Below, one piece after another: positions 1 through 4,678 of a stretch of 5,211 bases of DNA. Position 1 is the first letter of the stretch. The number at the start of each line of letters is the position of its first letter. This stretch comes from Actinomycetota bacterium (GTDB taxonomy: Bacteria; Actinomycetota; Actinomycetes; Nanopelagicales; Nanopelagicaceae). The notes below the pieces were generated by a model that was not told the origin of the DNA, ran no database searches, and was given only the letters and a program-made list of their open reading frames with translations. Location: the NCBI GenBank assembly GCA_009699825.1, contig WLNM01000082.1:1-5211 (forward strand), in the 5' to 3' direction. Made by a program: the position numbers and the translations under genes.

Positions 1-13
1 GAATTTTTTTCAT

Positions 14-87
14 GGCCCGGTAGCGCAGTTGGTTAGCGCGCCGCCCTGTCACGGCGGAGGTCGCGGGTTCAAGTCCCGTCCGGGTCG
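14..87 (+). tRNA. tRNA-Asp (anticodon GTC)
   Basis: A complete cloverleaf can be folded by eye. The acceptor stem pairs 14-20 with 80-86 (one G-T pair), with discriminator G87. The anticodon stem pairs 41-45 with 53-57, with loop 46-52 and anticodon GTC at 48-50. The T stem pairs 63-67 with 75-79 around the loop TTCAAGT. The D arm contains AGCGCAGTTGGTTAGCGC. The genome does not encode the 3' CCA (CAA follows the discriminator), so it must be added after transcription. It decodes Asp codons GAC/GAU. It lies 52 nt before tRNA-Phe on the same strand, and the two are probably co-transcribed, perhaps with further tRNAs to the left of the window. Confidence 0.97.
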
Positions 88-139
88 CAAAAGTTTGGCG
101 CTGTACACACTCGTGTGGCCGGCGCTGAATTTTTGGTAA
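88..139 (+). other. Inter-tRNA spacer with short repeats and a small hairpin
   Basis: This 52-nt spacer separates the two tRNA genes. It holds two direct copies of GGCGCTG (97-103 and 121-127) flanking a small inverted repeat, CACA-CTCG-TGTG (106-117). The second copy runs into GAATTTTT at 127-134, just before tRNA-Phe. The same octamer stands at 1-8, just before tRNA-Asp. The hairpin has only 4 bp and is not followed directly by the T-run, so I do not call a terminator. A processing spacer in a tRNA polycistron is the simplest reading, but this is inference. Confidence 0.4.
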
Positions 140-213
140 GGCTTGGTAGCTCAGTTGGTACGAGCGAACGACTGAAAATCGTTAGGTCGCCGGTTCGATC
201 CCGGCCCAAGCCA
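140..213 (+). tRNA. tRNA-Phe (anticodon GAA)
   Basis: The full cloverleaf is visible. The acceptor stem pairs 140-146 with 206-212, with discriminator A213. The anticodon stem pairs 167-171 with 179-183, with loop CTGAAAA and anticodon GAA at 174-176. The T stem pairs 189-193 with 201-205 around TTCGATC. The D arm starts TAGCTCAGTTGGTA. CCA is not encoded (CAT follows the discriminator). It decodes Phe codons UUC/UUU. It is the last gene of the + strand group. The T-rich repeat region starts 4 nt after its end, and the next gene, on the minus strand, is read towards it. Confidence 0.97.
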
Positions 214-216
214 CAT

Positions 217-260
217 TAGGTTTTTATTTTTTATTTGTTATAGGTTTTTATTTTTTATTT
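217..260. repeat. Two-copy 20-bp T-rich direct repeat, possible tRNA 3' terminator region
   Basis: The sequence TAGGTTTTTATTTTTTATTT occurs twice without mismatch, at 217-236 and 241-260, separated by GTTA (period 24). It fills nearly all of the 53-nt gap between tRNA-Phe and the end of the convergent DUF5302 gene. Read on the + strand it gives long U-tracts after the tRNA, which would suit transcription release, but no GC-rich hairpin precedes them apart from the tRNA itself. Read on the minus strand it gives A-tracts and cannot serve as a classical terminator for the bldC side. A short inverted repeat TTAAA-AC-TTTAA (259-270) overlaps the DUF5302 stop codon. The repeat is certain; its role is inferred. 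Confidence 0.75.
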
Positions 261-266
261 AAAACT

Positions 267-464
267 TTAACCTGCTGCAGAACCAGAAGATCCAGATTTG
301 CGTTGGAATCGACCAGGTGCACCGCCGCTTGCTTGACCGCCACTTACTTTAGAACCTGAAGAGCGGCCCTCTTTTGGCGCTGGTGCGTTCTTACTCTTTT
401 TCTTTTCAAGTGCTTCTAAAAATTTTGCGCGAGCATCATCTGCTGGTTTTTTATCATCGGCCAT
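267..464 (-). CDS. DUF5302 family small protein, 65 aa
   Basis: This encodes a small, charged, probably disordered protein of unknown function. The N-terminal third is predicted helical and highly charged (residues 11-23, ARAKFLEALEKKK). The rest is rich in Gly, Ser and Lys, with a basic aromatic patch FQRKSG at 53-58 and a short SSGSAAG tail. The helix plus a terminal (F/R)RKSG-type patch is what I recall of the actinobacterial DUF5302 family; the match is from memory. It starts at ATG 462-464 and stops with TAA. The start lies 12 nt after the bldC stop, which is a tandem TAG TAA. No Shine-Dalgarno is present: the upstream strand reads CTCCTGCC before ATG, the opposite of an SD. Translation is therefore leaderless, SD-independent or coupled to bldC. 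No membrane segment or signal peptide is visible. Confidence 0.8.
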   Translation of the reverse strand: MADDKKPADDARAKFLEALEKKKSKNAPAPKEGRSSGSKVSGGQASGGAPGRFQRKSGSSGSAAG

Positions 465-476
465 GGCAGGAGTTTA

Positions 477-677
477 CTACTTTTGCGTGGTCGCTTTGAG
501 CAGTTCTCGTACTTCGGATTCGCGATATCTGCGGTGGCCGCCGAGTGTTCTAATGGATGTGAGTTTTCCGGCTTGAGCCCAACGTGTAACTGTCTTTGGA
601 TCTACTCGAAAGAGTGCAGCGACTTCGGCGGGTGTGAGCAAAACTTCTGCATCAGTTAATCGATTCATAACCACCAC
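477..677 (-). CDS. bldC: BldC-like MerR-family DNA-binding regulator
   Basis: This is a single-domain transcription regulator of the BldC type: a MerR-like winged helix-turn-helix without the dimerisation and effector domains of classical MerR proteins. Residues 13-39 (LLTPAEVAALFRVDPKTV onwards to AGKL) form the helix-turn-helix, and TLGGHRRYRESEV at 44-56 is the wing. The core is nearly identical to my recollection of Streptomyces BldC, and the length (66 against about 68 aa) fits. In Streptomyces, BldC holds back the onset of development and binds DNA as head-to-tail oligomers on direct repeats; its targets here are unknown. The frame opens with GTG GTG GTT ATG. The GTG at 675-677 gives 66 aa, while the ATG at 666-668 gives 63 aa, fits the family N-terminus as well, and has a weak purine-rich AGTGG stretch before it. 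The 98-nt gap upstream may hold its own promoter. DUF5302 follows after 12 nt. Confidence 0.95.
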   Translation of the reverse strand: MVVMNRLTDAEVLLTPAEVAALFRVDPKTVTRWAQAGKLTSIRTLGGHRRYRESEVRELLKATTQK

Positions 678-708
678 TCGCTAGTAAAAAATGCTGTCCA
701 TATTGCAC

Positions 709-750
709 CTTATGGAGTGAAGTATCTAGGTTTGACAAGGGGAAAAGCAA
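709..750 (-). promoter_or_regulatory. Candidate bldC promoter region
   Basis: Two overlapping, imperfect sigma-70-like promoters can be drawn on the minus strand in the gap before bldC. One has TTGTCA (733-738) as -35 and CATAAG (709-714) as -10, with an 18-nt spacer. The other has TTGCTT (745-750) and GATACT (721-726), also with an 18-nt spacer. Neither -10 is canonical. No hairpin with a T-run ends the upstream gene in this gap, so read-through from the upstream genes also remains possible. Confidence 0.3.
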
Positions 751-776
751 TACAGTTTTGGTGAATTTTTTATAAC

Positions 777-1592
777 TTACATAGCCGATTCGTAGGCGCC
801 AACTTTGCGCCAGCGCGATACCAAACGTTCATATCCCTGACCTGCAAGCGAGCCATCACCTGATGAAAGTCCAGCTAAAGATGATAAAACATCTTCTATA
901 GAAGAGTCGGCGTCTAATCCACTTTCGCCAGATTCGCGCAGTGCTTTATCTAAGTAATTTGCTAACCCGCCATAATCTAATTCAACTAAGGATTGCGGAT
1001 GAAAAAGATCTAGCCACTCTTTTAGCTCATCAAGCTCTGCTTCAACAGGGCCAGGACCAAATGCGCGTTGAACTGTTTCAAGTGCCATGTGGCATCGTGC
1101 TTTGGCATCAGAAATGCGAGCGCGCATTAGTGTGTAATGACCATCATCATCGATTCCGCGAACTCTTTCTTCGGGAAGAAAGAGTGAGAACCAACGAGGC
1201 GGAATAACCCAGGTCTGCGTCAAAATATGTGGAACTTTATCTTCGAGTTGTTCAACTCCCGCAGTGATGACATCTTCGAGAGATTCAGGAACAAAGTACT
1301 TAGTCACAGAACTGGGCATTGAATCTTTAAAGTCATCAAGTGCTGCCCAACAACGATTTGCAGTTGACCACGGCGACACATAGCGAACGTCGTCGATATC
1401 TAAAATGTGTGCACCATCTGGTCGTCCCGCTGGTGGTTCTGGAAAAATAATTCGGCGAAGTGCCAGTGATTGTTCTTGTTTGCGAGAATTATTTTGCGGA
1501 TCTATAGATGTCCAACGCAGACGATCAACTGCATCAAATGCAGAAAGTGGTTCGTAGATTCGAAGTGAAGCAACGTACGGTGTTGGGCGCAT
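777..1592 (-). CDS. Conserved actinobacterial protein of unknown function, 271 aa
   Basis: I do not recognise a characterised function. The protein resembles a conserved hypothetical family (possibly the one filed as DUF8083) found near bldC in other actinobacteria; this is from memory. It appears soluble and cytoplasmic, with no signal peptide or membrane helix. Visible blocks are an N-terminal PYVASLRIYEPLSAF (5-19), a basic stretch around 35-47, an aromatic block PPRWFSLFLPEER (131-143), an acidic helix-like part (184-197), SLVELDYGGLANYL (201-214), a Ser/Asp/Gly-rich linker (221-250) and a basic C-terminus SRWRKVGAYESAM. I see no nucleotide-binding loop, zinc-ligand set or obvious catalytic motif. 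ATG 1590-1592 is the start. It lies 14 nt after DUF3073 and is preceded by TAGATAAAAA with no Shine-Dalgarno, suggesting leaderless or SD-independent translation. The coding density and intact frame argue for a real, maintained gene. Confidence 0.85.
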   Translation of the reverse strand: MRPTPYVASLRIYEPLSAFDAVDRLRWTSIDPQNNSRKQEQSLALRRIIFPEPPAGRPDGAHILDIDDVRYVSPWSTANRCWAALDDFKDSMPSSVTKYFVPESLEDVITAGVEQLEDKVPHILTQTWVIPPRWFSLFLPEERVRGIDDDGHYTLMRARISDAKARCHMALETVQRAFGPGPVEAELDELKEWLDLFHPQSLVELDYGGLANYLDKALRESGESGLDADSSIEDVLSSLAGLSSGDGSLAGQGYERLVSRWRKVGAYESAM

Positions 1593-1606
1593 TTTTTATC
1601 TAGTTG

Positions 1607-1783
1607 TTAAGCACGTGGCGTGTAATTGCCATCAGCATATGGATCATCTGATTCTTGATCCTGCGGTGGTTGTCCCTCGCCATGTAACTCTTTAGCTAAA
1701 CGATCAAGGTCCATCTCTTGTGAGTTGTACTTAAGATCGCGAGCTACTTTTGTCTGTTTCGCTTTTGCTCGGCCGCGCCCCAT
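1607..1783 (-). CDS. DUF3073 family small protein, 58 aa
   Basis: I found this gene by translating the gap downstream of purM. It runs from ATG (1781-1783) to TAA (1607-1609) with no interruption. It begins MGRGRAKAKQTKVARDLKYN and ends with an acidic, Pro/Gln-rich part containing ESDDPYADGNYTPRA. The basic start, the VARxLKYNS motif, a DLDRLAKEL helix (25-33) and an acidic DDPYA tail are the pattern of DUF3073, a family I know just after purM in many actinobacteria. Its function is not known. The basic N-terminus would suit binding to nucleic acid or ribosome, but that is only inference. It lies 56 nt after purM and 14 nt before the 271-aa gene. Unlike its neighbours it has a perfect Shine-Dalgarno sequence, so it is probably strongly translated. 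It is shorter than many family members because the acidic tail is brief. Confidence 0.93.
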   Translation of the reverse strand: MGRGRAKAKQTKVARDLKYNSQEMDLDRLAKELHGEGQPPQDQESDDPYADGNYTPRA

Positions 1784-1789
1784 AGCGTG

Positions 1790-1798
1790 ACCTCCTTA
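1790..1798 (-). promoter_or_regulatory. Perfect Shine-Dalgarno sequence of the DUF3073 gene
   Basis: The minus strand reads TAAGGAGGT, a 9-nt match to the anti-Shine-Dalgarno end of 16S rRNA, followed by six nucleotides and then ATG. It fixes the start of the DUF3073 gene. It stands out because the 271-aa gene, the DUF5302 gene and purM have no recognisable SD, and purF has only AGGA. Confidence 0.9.
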
Positions 1799-1839
1799 CG
1801 TGAACGGTGTGTGATTTCTACCAGAGCCGTAGGTTATCG

Positions 1840-2892
1840 CTATCGGTAGGTGCCCTCCAAAGCAGAGCGTGAAGTGCCCGGGGTTGTGGCGCTCACAGTG
1901 CCCGCGGCCCACGCGCGCATACCGCGCGCGGCAAGGGCCTTGATCGCAAGATCGACCGATGCTGAATCAATGATGGCGACCATGCCAACGCCGCAATTCC
2001 AAGTGCGCTCGTAATCACTCTGCGGAACCGCACCTTCATGTGCCATGAAAACTAACTCGGGTGGAAGTGACCATGTACTGCGATCAAATTGTGCAGATAA
2101 AGCATCTGGAATTACGCGCGCTGTGTTTTCTGCCAAGCCACCACCTGTGATGTGACTAAATGTTCGCACATTTTCACCCAGCAATTTAATGAGTGCTAAA
2201 CAATCGAGTGAGTAAATTTCTGTTGGTGTTAAAAGAGTTTCACCGAGTGTCTTATCTAAATCACCATATTTCTTAGCGAGATCTAACTTCTTTTCTTTCA
2301 CAATATGTCGAATTAGTGAATATCCATTTGCATGAAAGCCTGATGCGGGCATGGCGATTAAGACATCGCCACTTTTCACTCGGTGAGCACCGAGTTGTTT
2401 ATCAGCATCGACGGCGCCAGTTGCGGCGCCTGCGATATCAAACTCATCTTCTTTAAGTAAACCTGGGTGCTCAGCAGTTTCGCCCCCGATTAAAGCGGTG
2501 TTTGCTTTTTCGCAACCGCGCGCGATGCCAGCGACGATATCTGCAATTCGTTCTGGAATAACTTTTCCGACAGCAATGTAATCTGTCATAAAAAGTGGTT
2601 CAGCGCCACAGACCACAAGATCATCAACAACCATCGCAACTAAATCTTCGCCGATGGTGTCATAAATTCCCAGTGCACGAGCGATCTCTGTTTTTGTGCC
2701 AACGCCATCTGTCGATGTTGCAAGAAGTGGCTTAGAAAACTTTTTTAATGCACTTGCATCAAATAATCCTGCAAAGCCACCGATACCGCCTTGCACTTCA
2801 GGACGTGTTGCTTTTGCAATTGATGCTTTCATTAATTCAACTGCGCGGTCTCCTGCATCAATATCAACGCCGGCACTTTTGTACGTAGACAT
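1840..2892 (-). CDS. purM: Phosphoribosylformylglycinamidine cyclo-ligase (AIR synthetase)
   Basis: PurM closes the imidazole ring in step 5 of de novo purine synthesis: FGAM + ATP gives AIR + ADP + Pi, in the cytoplasm. At 350 aa it has the usual length (E. coli about 345). Family motifs appear in order: YKSAGVDIDAGDRAV near the N-terminus, STDGVGTK (60-67), DDLVVCGAEPLF (90-101), GGETAEHPG (136-144), ASGFHANGYSLIR (183-195), HITGGGL (247-253) and WNCGVGM (298-304). These glycine-rich loops make up the ATP-binding fold it shares with PurL. Its ATG overlaps the purF stop by one base (TAATG) and no SD is visible, so it is probably translated by termination-reinitiation. The last 150 or so bases are far richer in GC than the rest of the gene and contain a strong hairpin (1906-1939). 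The enzyme appears intact. Its substrate is made by PurL, whose gene lies upstream in the same operon. Confidence 0.98.
   Translation of the reverse strand: MSTYKSAGVDIDAGDRAVELMKASIAKATRPEVQGGIGGFAGLFDASALKKFSKPLLATSTDGVGTKTEIARALGIYDTIGEDLVAMVVDDLVVCGAEPLFMTDYIAVGKVIPERIADIVAGIARGCEKANTALIGGETAEHPGLLKEDEFDIAGAATGAVDADKQLGAHRVKSGDVLIAMPASGFHANGYSLIRHIVKEKKLDLAKKYGDLDKTLGETLLTPTEIYSLDCLALIKLLGENVRTFSHITGGGLAENTARVIPDALSAQFDRSTWSLPPELVFMAHEGAVPQSDYERTWNCGVGMVAIIDSASVDLAIKALAARGMRAWAAGTVSATTPGTSRSALEGTYR
1906..1939. repeat. Strong GC-rich hairpin inside the 3' end of purM
   Basis: CGCGCGC (1912-1918) and GCGCGCG (1924-1930) are perfect inverted repeats around a 5-nt loop. An outer GGCCC (1906-1910) pairs with GGGCC (1935-1939), separated from the inner stem by an internal loop (one base against four). 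This gives 12 base pairs, all G-C. No T-run follows on the minus strand, so it is not a standard intrinsic terminator. It encodes purM residues around ARGMRAWAAG and lies about 65 nt before the purM stop. It could slow RNA decay or ribosomes at the end of the pur message, but that is inference. Confidence 0.7.
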
Positions 2893-4370
2893 TAGTTGTG
2901 GCCATGTACTTCTGAAATTTCAAGACGCGCTTTGCCTTCAGATAAATCAGCCGGTATCGCAATTGGATACGAACCTGTAAAACAAGCGCTACATAAGTTC
3001 TTTTCAGCAATTTCTGTCGCTTCAATTAATCCTTCGAGTGAAACATAACCCAATGAATCTGCGCCAATTGATCGGCGAATTTCTTCAACATCTAATCCGC
3101 TAGCAATAAGTTCGGCGCGCGTTGCAAAATCAATACCGTAAAAACATGGCCACTTAACTGGCGGGCTTGAAATACGGACGTGAATTTCGCGCGCTCCTGC
3201 TTCTCGCAACATTCGTACGATTGCGCGTTGTGTATTTCCGCGAACGATTGAATCATCGACCACGATGATGCGCTTGCCTTCGATAATCTCGCGGAGCGGG
3301 TTAAGTTTTAATCGAATACCGAGCTGTCTAATAGTTTGACTTGGCTGAATAAATGTTCGACCAACATAAGAATTCTTAACTAATCCCAAACCGTATGGAA
3401 TTCCTGAAGCTGCTGCATACCCAATGGCAGATGGAGTGCCAGATTCTGGAACAGGAATAACTAAATCTGCTTCGACTGGATGTTCTGCGGCCAATCTCTT
3501 GCCAATAGCAACACGAGTAGCGTGAATACCGCGACCAGCAATAGTTGTATCTGGACGTGCAAGATAGACATATTCAAAGACACAACCCTTTGGTTCGGGA
3601 GTTGACCACATCTGCGAACGCAAACCATCTGAGTCAATTGCTAAGAATTCACCAGGTTCTACTTCGCGGACAAATGCAGCGCCAACAATGTCTAGGGCGG
3701 CAGTCTCTGATGCAACAACCCAACCGTTTTCTAATTTTCCAATTACAAGTGGGCGCACACCGTGGCGATCACGCGCTGCGTACAAAGTGTGTTCATCCAT
3801 AAATACGAGTGAGAACGCACCTTCTAGTTTTGGCAGGACAGCCAACGCGCTTGCTTCAACATTTTTCTCATCTTGTAAACCAATTAGCGCAGTCATGATT
3901 TCAGTATCGGTTGTTGCGCCGCGTTCATCTTTATTGTGATCTTTATCGAGTTTATGTGCCAGTTCTGCAAGATCTCCAGTATTTGTTAGATTTCCGTTGT
4001 GGGCTAAAGCCAGTGTTCCGTACTTAGTTGGGCGCAGAGTTGGTTGTGCATTTACCCATGTACTAGATCCAGTTGTTGAATAACGACAGTGACCAATTGC
4101 TAGATCGCCTTTTAGAGTGACTAAATCACTTTCAGTAAATACTTGTGAAACTAATCCCATGTCTTTGTAAACAGTGATTCTTTCGCCATCACTTGTTGCA
4201 ATACCTGCAGACTCTTGTCCTCGATGTTGCAGCGCATACAAACCGTAAAATGATAGTTTCGCTACTTCTTCACCCGGTGCCCAGACACCAAATACTCCGC
4301 ACGCATCTTGCGGTCCACGATCTGCATCAAAGAGATTGTGATTGAGTAATCCATCGGGACGGCGGGCCAT
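2892..4370 (-). CDS. purF: Amidophosphoribosyltransferase, Fe-S type
   Basis: PurF commits PRPP to purine synthesis: PRPP + glutamine + H2O gives 5-phosphoribosylamine + glutamate + PPi. The N-terminal Ntn-type glutaminase domain begins at Cys24 after a 23-residue propeptide (PQDA-CGVFGVW), which must be removed to free the catalytic cysteine. LYALQHRGQESAGI (44-57), GHCRYSTTGSS (93-103) and HNGNL (124-128) are glutamine-site motifs. The phosphoribosyltransferase domain carries the PRPP loop VVDDSIVRGNT (370-380). Cys263, Cys409, Cys460 and Cys463 match the [4Fe-4S] ligands known from the Bacillus subtilis enzyme, so this is the Fe-S, propeptide-processed class, unlike E. coli PurF. The length of 492 aa is normal. 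ATG 4368-4370 is 8 nt after the SCP-like stop, and an AGGA SD overlaps that stop. The stop shares a base with purM. Family enzymes are inhibited by AMP/GMP end products. Confidence 0.99.
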   Translation of the reverse strand: MARRPDGLLNHNLFDADRGPQDACGVFGVWAPGEEVAKLSFYGLYALQHRGQESAGIATSDGERITVYKDMGLVSQVFTESDLVTLKGDLAIGHCRYSTTGSSTWVNAQPTLRPTKYGTLALAHNGNLTNTGDLAELAHKLDKDHNKDERGATTDTEIMTALIGLQDEKNVEASALAVLPKLEGAFSLVFMDEHTLYAARDRHGVRPLVIGKLENGWVVASETAALDIVGAAFVREVEPGEFLAIDSDGLRSQMWSTPEPKGCVFEYVYLARPDTTIAGRGIHATRVAIGKRLAAEHPVEADLVIPVPESGTPSAIGYAAASGIPYGLGLVKNSYVGRTFIQPSQTIRQLGIRLKLNPLREIIEGKRIIVVDDSIVRGNTQRAIVRMLREAGAREIHVRISSPPVKWPCFYGIDFATRAELIASGLDVEEIRRSIGADSLGYVSLEGLIEATEIAEKNLCSACFTGSYPIAIPADLSEGKARLEISEVHGHN

Positions 4371-4378
4371 GACTAATC

Positions 4379-4678
4379 CTAATTCTTATCTGTCAGAGGT
4401 AAGTACATGGACAAATCGGCGCGCGCACCAGATGCGTTGATGCTTCCACTAGAAATTTCTGCGTCCCACGTTGTCAGACCATGAGCCAATGCAAGCCATG
4501 TATCTGCTTTCATCTCTATGACATTAGGTGGTGTGCCGCGAGTATGCGTTGGTCCTTCGCCACATTGAATTGCGGCATATGGCGGAATTCGAACTTCAAT
4601 TGCGCGTCCAGGAGCCTTTGATTCGAGCAGCGCAAGAGTTGTCTTTACATCGCTCATGATTTGCGGATCTCTGCTCAT
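4379..4678 (-). CDS. Small SCP-like (sterol carrier family, SCP_3-type) protein, 99 aa
   Basis: This is a conserved small protein that annotation pipelines call a sterol carrier family protein, and it is found between purL and purF in actinobacteria (Rv0807 in Mycobacterium tuberculosis, as I recall). The family name rests on fold similarity; no sterol role is shown, and none is expected in a purine operon. Conserved blocks are APGRAIEVRIPPYAAIQ (22-38), GPTHTRGTPPNVIE (42-55), TWLALAHG (60-67) and ASGARADLSMYLPL (82-95). There is no signal peptide or membrane segment. ATG 4676-4678 overlaps the purL TGA in ATGA, with GAGG eight nucleotides ahead, so the first ATG is preferred over a second one at residue 8. 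purF follows after 8 nt. This tight packing suggests it is made in step with PurL and PurF. Confidence 0.92.
   Translation of the reverse strand: MSRDPQIMSDVKTTLALLESKAPGRAIEVRIPPYAAIQCGEGPTHTRGTPPNVIEMKADTWLALAHGLTTWDAEISSGSINASGARADLSMYLPLTDKN

Noticed and set aside
732..737. Consensus TTGACA on the + strand between bldC and the 271-aa gene
   Set aside because: No acceptable -10 hexamer at 16-19 nt and no + strand gene downstream.
941..1207. Open frame on the + strand opposite the 271-aa gene
   Set aside because: It is antisense to an intact conserved-looking gene, has no SD, and its product is compositionally odd (runs of H, Q and L) with no family resemblance.
1593..1606. TAGATA just before the 271-aa gene as a leaderless promoter -10
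   Set aside because: It lies only 4 nt before ATG, shorter than usual for leaderless transcripts, and lacks the final T of the actinobacterial -10. Chance in AT-rich sequence is as likely.
1784..1839. Possible terminator or promoter between purM and the DUF3073 gene
   Set aside because: The minus strand offers only a weak TAACCT -10 with a poor -35 (TTGGAG), and inverted repeats of 5 bp at most with no T-run. Not strong enough to call.
2696..2980. Open frame on the + strand across the purM/purF junction
   Set aside because: It is antisense to two certain genes and reflects the codon pattern of purM; no recognisable motifs.
3545..3939. Two overlapping + strand open frames opposite purF
   Set aside because: They overlap each other in different frames and lie wholly within purF, whose motifs are all intact on the other strand.
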